From assembly GCA_017396225.1 (NCBI GenBank), contig JAFQMP010000002.1, positions 1 to 35,675 on the forward strand: a stretch of 35,675 nt of DNA. The letters are read 5' to 3'. Each line of letters starts with the position of its first letter. Positions within the stretch are counted from its first letter, which is position 1. This document shows positions 22,852-31,611 of this stretch, piece after piece. The position numbers were made by a program, and so were the translations under genes. Source of the stretch: Clostridia bacterium (GTDB taxonomy: Bacteria > Bacillota > Clostridia > Oscillospirales > CAG-272). Under the pieces are notes generated by a model. The model had not been told where the DNA came from, searched no databases, and was given only the letters and a program-made list of their open reading frames with translations.

Positions 22852-23985
22852 ATGAACAAAACGACACTTTTACCTGAATTGAAAACCACGCCTGCCGTAT
22901 TTGCCGTGGGGAATACCTATCAGATTATGGTGCCCGTGAAAAGCGAGGTGCTTTTCTGGGTAACGGTTGGGGACGAAACCTTTTACGACCATACCAACGG
23001 CATTATGCGCTCCGCCGTCTCGGTGCACCGCGTGACCGTGCCGATGGCACTGCTCGATAAGGTAGGGGCTTATACCGTCCATTACCGCAAGGTGATTGAC
23101 CGTACACCCTATTTCCCCAAGAGCGAGGATACGGTCAGCGCTACCTATCGTTTTTACCCTGTACCCACCGACCGTCCTGTGAACATCTATCAGCTTGCCG
23201 ATACACACGGTGCGTTTGCTGCACCTGCGGCAGCAGCGAATTATTTTGGAAAGGCACCTGATTTGCTGGTGCTGAATGGAGATATTCCCAATCACTGCGG
23301 TGATTTTGAGAATTTTTCGCTGGTGTATGATTTCTGTGATGCCATTACAGGTGGCGAGCGTCCTGTTATCTTTTCGCGTGGCAACCACGATATGCGCGGT
23401 GCTTTTGCAGAGCAGGTGACAAGTCTTTCTCCCACTGATAACGGCAACTCCTATTTCACCTTCCGTGTGGGTGGTCTTTGGGGCATTGTGCTTGATGCGG
23501 GCGAGGATAAGGCTGATACGAGTACGGAGTATGGCTACACCACCGCCTGCCACGCCTTTCGCACCGAGCAGACGGCCTTTATTCGTGAGGTGATTGCACG
23601 CGCCGACCGAGAATACGCCGCAGAGGGGGTTACGCACCGTTTGGTGCTGGCGCACCACCCCTTCTCCGTGAGAATGTACGAGCCCTTTAATATTGAGGAG
23701 GATATTTATACCGAGTGGACAGACCTGCTTGCCGCGTACATCAAGCCCCATGCACTCCTCTCGGGTCATATTCACGCCTATGAGATTCACGAAAACGGCG
23801 GTGAGCTTGACCGCGCGGGTGCAATCCCCGTGATTGTCGGTTCGAGACCCTTGCGCGATGAGAGCAAGAAGATTGTCGGCTATGTCGGCACGGCCCTGAC
23901 ACTTCTGCCCGATGCGATTGATGTTCGCTTTACCAACCACGAGGGACAGGTGCTTGCAGAGCAAAAAATTCCTATGAAAGCATAA
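22852..23985 (+). CDS. Calcineurin-like metallophosphoesterase
   Basis: A 377-aa cytoplasmic protein (no signal peptide) of the calcineurin phosphoesterase superfamily. The two-metal site is complete: D117-x-H119 in LADTHG, D144 in LNGD, GNHD at 177-180, His in LAHHPF at 268-269 and GHIH at 305-308. The first ~105 residues form a beta-rich domain with no catalytic motif, reminiscent of Fn3-like N-terminal domains of purple-acid-type phosphatases. The substrate cannot be told from sequence. ATG 22852 follows AAAGAGGTG. A longer frame from 22759 would begin inside the upstream terminator and is rejected. It stands alone between its own promoter and terminator. Confidence 0.9.
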   Translation: MNKTTLLPELKTTPAVFAVGNTYQIMVPVKSEVLFWVTVGDETFYDHTNGIMRSAVSVHRVTVPMALLDKVGAYTVHYRKVIDRTPYFPKSEDTVSATYRFYPVPTDRPVNIYQLADTHGAFAAPAAAANYFGKAPDLLVLNGDIPNHCGDFENFSLVYDFCDAITGGERPVIFSRGNHDMRGAFAEQVTSLSPTDNGNSYFTFRVGGLWGIVLDAGEDKADTSTEYGYTTACHAFRTEQTAFIREVIARADREYAAEGVTHRLVLAHHPFSVRMYEPFNIEEDIYTEWTDLLAAYIKPHALLSGHIHAYEIHENGGELDRAGAIPVIVGSRPLRDESKKIVGYVGTALTLLPDAIDVRFTNHEGQVLAEQKIPMKA

Positions 23986-23992
23986 AGTCAAT

Positions 23993-24020
23993 AAAAAATC
24001 CCTCGAATGAGGGATTTTTT
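23993..24020 (+). terminator. Intrinsic terminator of the phosphoesterase gene
   Basis: A perfect 12-bp stem (23993-24004 with 24009-24020), GAAT loop, six A at one end and six T at the other, so it may work in both directions. Confidence 0.92.
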
Positions 24021-24046
24021 ATTTGAGAGAAATCCTCTGCTTCCGG

Positions 24047-24075
24047 TTGAATTTTTGCGGGCCTTGTGTTATACT
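24047..24075 (+). promoter_or_regulatory. Sigma-A promoter of the YegP-like gene
   Basis: -35 TTGAAT (24047-24052) and -10 TATACT (24070-24075) with 17-bp spacing, 34 bp before the start codon. Confidence 0.75.
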
Positions 24076-24109
24076 GAATATGTAAATTTCTGTAGGGGAG
24101 TGACGGCCG

Positions 24110-24910
24110 ATGGGTAGATTTATCGTGACGCGCACGGCGGACGGTGTGCGCTTTTTGCTGGAATCGTCAAGCGGTATGGCGTTGGCGACCTCACGGTGCT
24201 ATAAAAATTTAGATGCCTGTAAAAAGGGAATTGCCAGTCTGGTGGCTGACCTGCCCACCGTCCCTCTTGTGGACGCTACGGAGGGAAAACGTGCGCCCAA
24301 CCCCAAAGTCGAGCTTATTGCAAGCGGGAGAGGGTATGCCTTTTTGATAAAGGCACCCAACGGCAAAACCGTGATTGCATCGCCCGATTATGCCACCAAA
24401 AAGGCGGCACGGCGCGCAGTTTCGATGCTCCGCGCCGCCGTCCTTGACGCCACGCTTGTTTTTGCACGTGAGGCAGGGCTTTCTCCCCTCACGATGAAGA
24501 AAACACCCCAAAGGGGTGTATCTGTGGAAGGAGAAGGGGAGAACGCATATCAAGCAGTGCTCGATACGACATTTGAAACGACCCTCTTGCCTGCGGAAAT
24601 TTCCGCTTTGAAAGAGCCTGTCGCAGATGAGGTTGCTGCCCCTTGTGTTGATGATGCTCTCACCGTGTTGCCCACTGTGACAGCGGTGCAATCCGCTGCG
24701 TCTGAAGCACGCACGGAAGTCGCCACGGAAACTGCTGCAGATATTCCCACAGAGTCTGCCGCCAAAGCCCCCGCGGCTCCGCGCTTTGTGCGTGTCGGTG
24801 AGTCGCGTGAGCGTGCAGGTCGCGCGCCCTCGGCGCCCTCGCGACAGCCCCTCTCAAAAAAGCCGCAGCCCCGCTCGACGTTGCTGGCGCGGATTTTGAA
24901 GGGAAAATAA
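24110..24910 (+). CDS. Protein with two YegP-like (DUF1508) domains and a long low-complexity tail
   Basis: A 266-aa protein. Residues about 1-50 (GRFIVTRTADGVRFLLESSSGMALATSRCYKNLDACKKGIASL) and 66-112 (PKVELIASGRGYAFLIKAPNGKTVIASPDYATKKAARRAVSML) are two YegP/DUF1508 units. Each has the strand-turn-strand, NG-type turn and C-terminal helix of that fold. From about 130 onward the chain is Ala/Glu/Thr/Pro-rich and probably disordered, ending in a basic segment (SRQPLSKKPQPRSTLLARILKGK) that could bind nucleic acid or membrane. The function of the family is not well established. ATG 24110 follows GGGGAG. No terminator is obvious downstream, but a new promoter serves pgk. Confidence 0.8.
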   Translation: MGRFIVTRTADGVRFLLESSSGMALATSRCYKNLDACKKGIASLVADLPTVPLVDATEGKRAPNPKVELIASGRGYAFLIKAPNGKTVIASPDYATKKAARRAVSMLRAAVLDATLVFAREAGLSPLTMKKTPQRGVSVEGEGENAYQAVLDTTFETTLLPAEISALKEPVADEVAAPCVDDALTVLPTVTAVQSAASEARTEVATETAADIPTESAAKAPAAPRFVRVGESRERAGRAPSAPSRQPLSKKPQPRSTLLARILKGK

Positions 24911-24937
24911 GAATTATTTTTCAAAAATCGTTATTTT

Positions 24938-24980
24938 TTTATCAATTTCTCTTGATAAATTTTATTCTATGTGCTAAAAT
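24938..24980 (+). promoter_or_regulatory. pgk promoter with an overlapping inverted repeat
   Basis: -35 TTGATA (24952-24957) and -10 TAAAAT (24975-24980) are 17 bp apart. An 8-bp inverted repeat, TTTATCAA at 24938-24945 and TTGATAAA at 24952-24959, includes the -35 in its right arm, a possible operator for a glycolytic regulator. The regulator is unknown. Confidence 0.7.
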
Positions 24981-25045
24981 AGTATCGTTTTGAAAATATT
25001 ATCCGCGCGACGCGCGGACAAACTGATGAAAGGTGGATCACTCAA

Positions 25046-26341
25046 ATGACCTACAACAAGAAGACGATTGAAGATATTGCTGTTGCCGGCAAGAAGGTAA
25101 TTGCCCGTTGCGACTTCAATGTCCCCATGAAGGACGGCGTTATCACCGACGACAAGCGCATTGTCGGTGCACTGCCCACCATCAAGTACCTGCTTGACCA
25201 GGGTGCTGCCGTTATCCTTTGCTCTCACTTTGGCCGTCCCCACAACATTCTCGATGCCAAGCTTGAGCTTGACAAGAAGGAGAAGAAGAAGGTTGAGGCT
25301 CTGCCCGAGGCTGAGCAGGCTGCCGCTACCGCAAAGTTCCTTGAGGCTGCCAAGGGCGATGACAAGAAGTTCTCTCTTGCACCTGTTGCAAAGCGCCTGT
25401 CTGAGCTCCTCGGTATAGAGGTACAGATGGCAACCGATGTTGTAGGCCCCGATGCAAAGGCAAAGGCTGCTGCACTTAGACCCGGTCAGGTTCTCTTGCT
25501 TGAGAACGTCCGTTTCCACAAGAAGGAGACCAAGAACGACCCTGAGTTTGCCAAGGAAATGGCTTCCATGGCTGAGATTTTTGTCAATGATGCATTCGGC
25601 ACCGCACACCGCGCACACGCTTCCACCGCAGGCCTTGCCGATTACCTGCCCGCTGTTTGCGGCTACCTGATTCAGAAGGAGATTTCCATTATGGGCGGCG
25701 CGCTGGCTGACCCCAAGCGTCCCTTCGTTGCCATTCTCGGCGGCGCTAAGGTTTCCGACAAGATTGGTGTTATCAACAACCTCATTGAGAAGGTTGATAC
25801 CCTCATCGTTGGCGGCGGTATGGCGTACACCTTCTTTAAGGCACAGGGCCTTGAGATTGGCACCTCTATCTGCGAGCACGACAAGCTTGACCTTGCACTT
25901 GAGCTGATGGCCAAGGCAAAGGCTAAGGGCGTTCGCTTCCTCCTTCCTCTTGACAACAAGCTTGGCCGTGAGTATGCACCCGACACCGAGAGCATGGTTG
26001 TTGATTCCGATTCTATCCCTGCGGGCTGGATGGGTCTTGACGTTGGTCCTAAGACCCAGGCTCTCTTTGCAGAGGTTCTTGCCAATGCAGGCACCGTTAT
26101 CTGGAACGGCCCGATGGGCGTTTCCGAGTGGGATAACTTCGCCGCAGGCACCGAGGCTGTTGCCAAGGCTGTTGCTGAGAGCGATGCAATCTCCATCATC
26201 GGCGGCGGCGACTCCGCAGCTGCAGTTGAGAAGCTTGGCTTTGCTGACCGTATGACCCACGTATCCACCGGTGGCGGCGCTTCCCTTGAGTTCCTTGAGG
26301 GCAAGACCCTTCCCGGCATTGCTTGCCTGCTTGACAAGTAA
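25046..26341 (+). CDS. pgk: Phosphoglycerate kinase
   Basis: It transfers phosphate between 1,3-bisphosphoglycerate and ADP in glycolysis. The 431-aa protein has [65 protein letters not shown] and the nucleotide loop [10 protein letters not shown]. The family is usually about 390-400 aa; the excess is a charged insertion between SHFGRPH and the [11 protein letters not shown] strand (about residues 68-110), with clusters of Lys and Glu. Codon use is strongly optimised, unlike the neighbouring accessory genes. ATG 25046 follows AAAGGTGG. tpiA starts 36 bp later without a terminator between, so the two form an operon. Confidence 0.97.
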   Translation: MTYNKKTIEDIAVAGKKVIARCDFNVPMKDGVITDDKRIVGALPTIKYLLDQGAAVILCSHFGRPHNILDAKLELDKKEKKKVEALPEAEQAAATAKFLEAAKGDDKKFSLAPVAKRLSELLGIEVQMATDVVGPDAKAKAAALRPGQVLLLENVRFHKKETKNDPEFAKEMASMAEIFVNDAFGTAHRAHASTAGLADYLPAVCGYLIQKEISIMGGALADPKRPFVAILGGAKVSDKIGVINNLIEKVDTLIVGGGMAYTFFKAQGLEIGTSICEHDKLDLALELMAKAKAKGVRFLLPLDNKLGREYAPDTESMVVDSDSIPAGWMGLDVGPKTQALFAEVLANAGTVIWNGPMGVSEWDNFAAGTEAVAKAVAESDAISIIGGGDSAAAVEKLGFADRMTHVSTGGGASLEFLEGKTLPGIACLLDK

Positions 26342-26377
26342 TTCTGACACTATCAAAAAGAAAAGAGGAATATCAGT

Positions 26378-27145
26378 ATGAATCCCGCTAAGAGAAGAAC
26401 CGTGATTGCCGGCAACTGGAAGATGAACATGACCCCTGCCGAGGCAACCGCATTTATCAATGAGATTAAGCCTATGGTTGCAGGCAAGGACAACTGCGAC
26501 ATTATCTTCTGCGCGCCCTACGTTACCATTGCTGCTGCAATGGAGGCTGCAAAGGGCTCCAATATTGTGATCGGTGCTGAGAACGTGCACTTCGCTGCAA
26601 AGGGTGCTTACACCGGTGAGGTTTCCGCAGAGATGCTCAAGGCTATCGGCGTTGACACTGTTATCATTGGTCACTCCGAGCGTCGCCAGTACTTTGGCGA
26701 AACCGACGAGACCGTCAATCTCCGCACCAAGGCAGCACTTGCTGCAGGTCTGCGAGTCATTCTTTGCATGGGTGAGGTGAAGGAGCAGCGCGTTTCCGGC
26801 ATCACCAATGAGATTTGCGCTATGCAGATTAAGCTTGACCTTGCAGGCGTTTCTGCAGAGGATATGAAGAACGTTATCATCGCTTACGAGCCCGTTTGGG
26901 CAATCGGCACCGGCCTGACCGCTACCCCCGAGCAGGCTGAGGAAACCTGCGGCGTAATCCGTCAGGTGCTTGTCGAGATGTACGGCGAGGAGGTTGCAGA
27001 GGCAACCACCATTCAGTACGGCGGCTCGATGAACGAGAAAAACGCAGCAGAGCTTCTTGCAAAGCCCAACGTTGACGGCGGCCTGATTGGCGGCGCGTCC
27101 CTTGTGGCAACCAAGTTTACCGCTATCGTAGACGCTGCACAGTAA
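26378..27145 (+). CDS. tpiA: Triosephosphate isomerase
   Basis: It interconverts dihydroxyacetone phosphate and glyceraldehyde-3-phosphate. At 255 aa the TIM barrel is full length. The catalytic residues are in place: Lys in AGNWKMN near residue 13, His in IIGHSERRQYFGE near 97, Glu in AYEPVWAIGTGL near 169, and phosphate-binding loops YGGSMNEKN and GLIGGASL. Codons are highly optimised, as in pgk. ATG 26378 follows AGAGGAA. It is co-transcribed with pgk and ended by the terminator at 27158-27183. Nothing unusual is seen. Confidence 0.98.
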   Translation: MNPAKRRTVIAGNWKMNMTPAEATAFINEIKPMVAGKDNCDIIFCAPYVTIAAAMEAAKGSNIVIGAENVHFAAKGAYTGEVSAEMLKAIGVDTVIIGHSERRQYFGETDETVNLRTKAALAAGLRVILCMGEVKEQRVSGITNEICAMQIKLDLAGVSAEDMKNVIIAYEPVWAIGTGLTATPEQAEETCGVIRQVLVEMYGEEVAEATTIQYGGSMNEKNAAELLAKPNVDGGLIGGASLVATKFTAIVDAAQ

Positions 27146-27157
27146 TTTGAAAATGGG

Positions 27158-27183
27158 GAGGGCTGCTTGTGCAGCCCTCTTTT
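27158..27183 (+). terminator. Intrinsic terminator of pgk-tpiA
   Basis: A perfect 9-bp stem GAGGGCTGC/GCAGCCCTC (27158-27166 with 27171-27179), TTGT loop, four T. The T-tract is short, so some read-through into rbfA is possible; no separate rbfA promoter is visible. Confidence 0.85.
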
Positions 27184-27200
27184 ACCGAAAGGATTGTTTT

Positions 27201-27569
27201 ATGGCTAATTACAGAAGAGGTCGCATCAATGACGAGATGCAAAAGGAGGTTGCCCTTATCCTGCGCGAGGTCAAGGACCCCCGTGTGTGTGATGCCTTTA
27301 TCAGCGTGACGGCAGCAGAGGTTACCCCCGACCTTAAGTATGCAAAAATCTATTATTCCGCGATGCGCGGTGACCCCAAGGAGGTTCGTCAGGGTCTGAA
27401 ATCCTCGGCGGGCTTTATCCGCCGTCAGGTGGCGCAGCGCCTGAATCTGCGTGCAACACCCGAGCTGACCTTTGTGGAGGATACCTCTATCGCGTACGGT
27501 GCGCGTATTCAGAGCCTTCTCAGCTCGATTGAAATCACGCCCGAGGAGGAAGAAGATGACAACGCGTGA
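27201..27569 (+). CDS. rbfA: Ribosome-binding factor A
   Basis: RbfA binds free 30S subunits and helps mature the 5' end of 16S rRNA. The 122-aa protein is a KH-type fold with YRRGRINDEMQKEVALILREVKDPRV, the opening signature of the family. AEVTPDLKYAKIYYSAM and LRATPELTFVEDTSIAYGARI follow, then an acidic tail. ATG 27201 follows AAAGGA; the longer frame from 27147 runs through the tpiA terminator and is rejected. It overlaps nrnA by 14 bp, a common clostridial pair. Confidence 0.96.
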   Translation: MANYRRGRINDEMQKEVALILREVKDPRVCDAFISVTAAEVTPDLKYAKIYYSAMRGDPKEVRQGLKSSAGFIRRQVAQRLNLRATPELTFVEDTSIAYGARIQSLLSSIEITPEEEEDDNA

Positions 27570-28551
27570 GTTTCGCGCCTTTGATTTGGGTGAGGCGCTT
27601 GCGCTGCTTTCCGCGCCCGCACCCACCCTCATTTGCTGCCATGCAAGGCCCGATGCCGATTGCATCGGGTCTGCTTTCGCGCTTTCCCTCTGGCTTGCGC
27701 AAATGGGCAGCCCCGCGCACGTGGTTTGTGCCGATGAAATTCCCGAGCGTTTGCGTTTTCTGGTGGGCGATTTACAGGAGAGTATTCTGCCTGAAAATAT
27801 TCCTGCAGAATTTACCGATGCGCGCGTCGTGTCGGTTGATACCTCGGCACCCTCGCAAATGGACAGGCTTTTCCCCTTGTTTGGTGCGCGTGTGTCGTTG
27901 ATGATTGACCATCACGCCAAGGGCGAGCCCTATGCCGATTATCTGATTTCTCATACGGCTGCCTGCGCAGAAATCGTGCAGGATTTGATTGCGCTCTCCG
28001 GCGTGGACGTCCCTCAGAGAACTGCTGAGCTGCTCTATGCGGGTATCTCCTCGGATACAGGCTGCTTCCGTTATTCCAACGTCACGCGCGATACGCACCT
28101 GCACGCGGCCGCCCTGCTTGCGGCAGATATTGATGCGGCGGAACTCAATCATCAGCTTTTTGAGGTGAAGTCCTTTGCCCAGATGCGCGCCAATCACGCA
28201 GGCTTTGAACGGCTTTCCTTTTATCACGAGGGCAGGGTAGCGCTCATAACCTTTCCGCTTGCCTTGCGTGAGGAAATGGGTCTGCTTGATGAGCATCTCG
28301 GCACCCTCATTGATGTGGCACGCTCGGTGGCAGGGGTGTTGGTTGCTGCCTCACTGCGCGAAATCGAAAAGGGTGTCTATCGTGCCTCACTTCGTGCCAA
28401 TGCAGACCTTGATGTAGCAGCTGTGGCAGCCACCCTTGGCGGTGGCGGACACAAGCGTGCCGCAGGTGTTACCGTTTATGCTGATTCTATGGAGGAGGCG
28501 ACAGACAAGCTGCTTGCCGCTATCGGAGATATGGGAGGTGCACTGTCGTGA
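27556..28551 (+). CDS. nrnA: DHH-family phosphoesterase NrnA (nanoRNase/pAp phosphatase)
   Basis: It degrades very short RNA oligonucleotides and dephosphorylates 3'-phosphoadenosine-5'-phosphate. The 331-aa protein has the DHH motifs CHARPDADCIGSAFAL (first Asp site shifted to His-Ala), VSVDTSAPSQMD, MIDHHAKG and AGISSDTGCFRYSN. A DHHA1 domain ends GGGGHKRAAG. The first motif reads CCHARPDADC where the family usually has DHxxPDGDA; PDAD keeps the metal-binding Asp residues. ATG 27556 is inside the rbfA 3' end, preceded by GGAGG. The stop overlaps the GTG of the next gene. rbfA-nrnA is usually followed by truB and ribF; here a permease follows. Confidence 0.93.
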   Translation: MTTREFRAFDLGEALALLSAPAPTLICCHARPDADCIGSAFALSLWLAQMGSPAHVVCADEIPERLRFLVGDLQESILPENIPAEFTDARVVSVDTSAPSQMDRLFPLFGARVSLMIDHHAKGEPYADYLISHTAACAEIVQDLIALSGVDVPQRTAELLYAGISSDTGCFRYSNVTRDTHLHAAALLAADIDAAELNHQLFEVKSFAQMRANHAGFERLSFYHEGRVALITFPLALREEMGLLDEHLGTLIDVARSVAGVLVAASLREIEKGVYRASLRANADLDVAAVAATLGGGGHKRAAGVTVYADSMEEATDKLLAAIGDMGGALS

Positions 28552-29654
28552 AGGAAAAACGCACACCGCGTGACCGTGCAGGCAGCTTTGCCATTGCGAT
28601 GGCACTCCTCGGCTCTCTCATTGGCGCAGGCTTTTTGTCGGGGCAGGAGCTTTGTCAGTTCTTTGGTATTCACGGTCCCTGGCTCTTTCCCGCCGTTGCC
28701 GTTGCTGTCCTTTTGATGTTTCTCATCGGCACTGTGATTCTGCGCCTTGCTGCGGATACAGGCGAGGGACGTATGGATAAGATTGTTGTCTTTTTTGATT
28801 GCAAGCCCCTGCGTGCCGTTGTCGCCGTTTTTGAGGTGTTGTTCGTCTTTATGATTTATCTTGTGGGCGTTGCAGCCTTCGGCTCGCTTTTTGAGCAGAT
28901 GTTCGCCATTCCCACTATCATCGGCAGTGCGGTGTTTGCTGCTATCATCTTTTTTCTGTCGCTTTTCGGCATCAAGGGCTTGCTGCGCTTCTTCGGCATG
29001 GTCATTCCCGTCCTTGTCGCTCTGACGCTGTTCATCGGCTTTTATGCGATGATAAAAACCGGCAGCTTTGCTTTCCCCACGGGGGAAGCGCAGGGTATGG
29101 TCAGCGGCATTTGGCCGATAGACGGTGCGAGTTATGCAGCGTTTGCGCTCTTTTGTATGCTGCCTGTTTTCGTGCCCTTCGGTGCTTCCATGCAGGGGAA
29201 GGTGAAATCGGTCTGGCGCGGCGTGCTTATCGGTATGCTGCTCTTTGCCTCGCTGACCCTGGTTATTATTCTGGCGATTGCAACCGACCCCGAGGTGCGT
29301 GAGTTTGCGATGCCAATGATTGAGCTTGCCACGCGCCACAGCCCGATTTTTGGCATTATATACGGCGTTTTGCTCATTTTCGGTATCTTTTCCGCAACCC
29401 TCTCGGCAGCGGCCGCAATGAGCGAGTATTTTGCCCGTACCTTCTCGGAAAAACGCAGCTTTTTAATACCCGTTATGGGGGTAACCTCGCTTGCGGCCTT
29501 CGGCCTCGGACTTTTTGGCTTCCGTGAGCTGGTGAGCGTGCTTTTTCCGATTTTCGGGTATCTCGGCGTGCTGCCGATTGCGCTGCTGCTCGTCCACGCC
29601 TGGCGCTTTTACCGCGCCCGCCGCGCAGAGAAAAAGCAGGATACCCCGCAGTAA
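28548..29654 (+). CDS. YkvI-like membrane permease (APC superfamily)
   Basis: A 368-aa integral membrane protein with about ten hydrophobic segments, beginning with GSFAIAMALLGSLIGAGFLSGQELCQFF. This opening is the conserved first helix of YkvI-family proteins, distant relatives of amino-acid transporters with an unwound GxG-type substrate helix. Later helices include LFVFMIYLVGVAAFGSLFEQ and FALFCMLPVFVPFGAS. The substrate is unknown. It starts at GTG 28548, overlapping the nrnA stop as GTGA, with GGGAGGTG nine bases upstream. It is thus coupled to nrnA. A terminator follows. Confidence 0.82.
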   Translation: MKEKRTPRDRAGSFAIAMALLGSLIGAGFLSGQELCQFFGIHGPWLFPAVAVAVLLMFLIGTVILRLAADTGEGRMDKIVVFFDCKPLRAVVAVFEVLFVFMIYLVGVAAFGSLFEQMFAIPTIIGSAVFAAIIFFLSLFGIKGLLRFFGMVIPVLVALTLFIGFYAMIKTGSFAFPTGEAQGMVSGIWPIDGASYAAFALFCMLPVFVPFGASMQGKVKSVWRGVLIGMLLFASLTLVIILAIATDPEVREFAMPMIELATRHSPIFGIIYGVLLIFGIFSATLSAAAAMSEYFARTFSEKRSFLIPVMGVTSLAAFGLGLFGFRELVSVLFPIFGYLGVLPIALLLVHAWRFYRARRAEKKQDTPQ

Positions 29655-29672
29655 TACATATGACTTGAAAAA

Positions 29673-29698
29673 GAGAGTGCAAATGCACTCTCTTTTTT
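29673..29698 (+). terminator. Intrinsic terminator of the rbfA-nrnA-ykvI-like operon
   Basis: The stem GAGAGTGCA/TGCACTCTC (29673-29681 with 29684-29692) is extended by A/T pairs and followed by six T. Confidence 0.88.
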
Positions 29699-29738
29699 GC
29701 ATATCTCCTTCGGTTTTGGCAAAAATAGGGCAAAGAAC

Positions 29739-29767
29739 TTGCCAAATAGGAGAAAATGTGATATGAT
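29739..29767 (+). promoter_or_regulatory. Promoter of the serine-hydrolase-like gene
   Basis: -35 TTGCCA (29739-29744) and -10 TATGAT (29762-29767) with 17-bp spacing, 31 bp before the start codon. Confidence 0.7.
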
Positions 29768-29798
29768 ACTTATATATTTCAGGAAAAGGGGGTGCAGT

Positions 29799-31610
29799 AT
29801 GCGCCGTATTTGTTGCTTTTTATTGATTTGTCTGCTGGTCGGTCTGCTGCTGGCACCTACCGTTGCAGCACTGTTGTTGCCCGCCAATCAAAGCCTTGCT
29901 ACGGCACGCGCCGCCATTGCGGCGGCTGTCGGCACCGATACTGCGGGTGCCGCCGTTACTGTCATTGAGGGGGGAGAACCCCTGATGACCGAGGGATTTG
30001 GCTATGCAGATATTGCAAGTGGTGCGCTTGTCACGCCTGATACCGTCTTTGAGATTGGCGAGCTGTCCGCGCTTTTCGTGACGGTTGCCGCACTCCGCTT
30101 GGCGGAGGAGGGGACGGTTTCGCTTGATGCAGATGTGACGCTCTATCTGAACGAGGAGGTTACAAAGGGATTGGCGCTCCGCTACCCTGTCACCCTGCGT
30201 CAGCTGCTTGCAGGGCAGGGCGGCTTTGGCGGTCGCATGACCGACATCTCCTACGATAAGGAGAAATATTGCTTTGAAACACTTGCTGAGGCAGTGCTGA
30301 CCGCCGTGCCCGAGCAGGTTGCCGCGCCCGGCACTGTCACAAGTGATTCGCCCTTTGGCCTTGCGCTGCTTGCCCTGGCGATTGAGGGCGCTGTCGGTGT
30401 CAGCTTTAATCAATACGTCACCGATACCTTTTTGCAGCCGCTTGGTATGAAGAACACCTACCTCACGACGGCAGGTGCCACACTGAGCGCACCTGCCACG
30501 GGCTACACCTTGGGTGAGGACGGACGGTTTTATACCGATGCGGGGAACGGTCGCCGCTTTGCAGGGCTTGCTCCTGCCACTGGTGCTGCCACCACGCTTG
30601 CTGACCTGCAAAGGCTGCTTACCTGGCTGCTGCTTGACGGCGATACGCTGCTCTCGGCCACAGCCCGCGCAACGCTGCGCGAAACCGTTTCCGCAGGTAT
30701 GCTGACGGTGGGTGCTACACCCCTCACGCCCCTTGCAAACGGCGCACTGACCCTGAAGGGTCAGACCGATTGCTTTTCCGCGGTGCTGGTGATTGATTTG
30801 GCTGCAAAGAACGCTGCCGCCGTGCTTGCCAATACGCCTGAAACAACACTGGTGGCACTGCCCAATACACTGTTTGGCGGTGAAAATCTGCCCTTAACTC
30901 TGCCAAAGGGCGACCACGTGGAGGATTTGAAGTCCCTGCGCGGCACCTATCTTGCCACCGATGCAGACCTCACCACCTTTGTGGGTCGTCTTGCCGCGCT
31001 CGATGCGGGTGTTTCGGTGCAGGTCAAGGAGGATACGCTCTACCTTGGTGATACCGCGCTTGTCCAGATTGCGCGCGGTGTGTTTGCCGCTGCATCGGCA
31101 CCTGAGGAGCCGCTTTTGCAGTTTCTCCTTGATGAGGACGGTGTAGTGACCGCGCTGCTTCACGCGGACGGCACGGCGTATACCGCAGCCCCTGCACTGC
31201 GCACGGGGCTCCCGGCGCGTGCGGCATTTGCTGCTCTGCTGGTGCTTGGTGCACTGTTATTGTTCCTCGCCGTTTTCGGTTTTTTCCGTTGGCTTTCCGA
31301 TGTTGACCGCAAGGGCAGAAGGGATAGCATATTGCCCCCTGTCGCGGGCGTTCTCGCGGCATTGACAGCGCTGTTTGCGGGCGCGCAGGTGCTGCTTGCC
31401 TTCCGCAGAGGTGCCGCTGCCATTTCCTCGGCATATTTTGCCTGGCGTATTCTCGTGCTGCTTGCGGGCATTGCCGCCATGGTTTTGTTGGTGCTTGCCT
31501 TTATTACAACGGTTTTCAACCGTCGCACGCATCGCCACATCGCCCTCTCAGGCATCGTCTTTGTTCTCTTTTTCCTGCTTTGTATTTTCTTTGGCCTTAC
31601 GGTGATGTAA
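29799..31610 (+). CDS. Membrane-anchored class C beta-lactamase-fold protein lacking catalytic residues
   Basis: A 603-aa protein. It has an N-terminal signal or anchor helix (RRICCFLLICLLVGLLLAPTVAALLL), then an extracytoplasmic serine-hydrolase (class C beta-lactamase/AmpC-type) fold at about 30-370. A small beta domain follows, then four or five hydrophobic helices from about 472 to the end. The fold is recognisable from GYADIASGALVTPDTVFEIG, YPVTLRQLLAGQGGF and FLQPLGMKNTYL. The nucleophile motif SxxK is replaced by Glu88-Leu-Ser-Ala91, and the YxN motif by Asp183-Ser-Pro185, so hydrolysis is not expected. ATG 29799 follows AAGGGGG. A binding or sensing role in the cell envelope is an inference. 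Confidence 0.85.
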   Translation: MRRICCFLLICLLVGLLLAPTVAALLLPANQSLATARAAIAAAVGTDTAGAAVTVIEGGEPLMTEGFGYADIASGALVTPDTVFEIGELSALFVTVAALRLAEEGTVSLDADVTLYLNEEVTKGLALRYPVTLRQLLAGQGGFGGRMTDISYDKEKYCFETLAEAVLTAVPEQVAAPGTVTSDSPFGLALLALAIEGAVGVSFNQYVTDTFLQPLGMKNTYLTTAGATLSAPATGYTLGEDGRFYTDAGNGRRFAGLAPATGAATTLADLQRLLTWLLLDGDTLLSATARATLRETVSAGMLTVGATPLTPLANGALTLKGQTDCFSAVLVIDLAAKNAAAVLANTPETTLVALPNTLFGGENLPLTLPKGDHVEDLKSLRGTYLATDADLTTFVGRLAALDAGVSVQVKEDTLYLGDTALVQIARGVFAAASAPEEPLLQFLLDEDGVVTALLHADGTAYTAAPALRTGLPARAAFAALLVLGALLLFLAVFGFFRWLSDVDRKGRRDSILPPVAGVLAALTALFAGAQVLLAFRRGAAAISSAYFAWRILVLLAGIAAMVLLVLAFITTVFNRRTHRHIALSGIVFVLFFLLCIFFGLTVM

Positions 31611-31611
31611 T

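Noticed and set aside
24974..26674. 566-codon minus-strand frame opposite pgk and tpiA
   Set aside because: A shadow of two highly biased genes; no family motif, and its ends fit no transcription signals.
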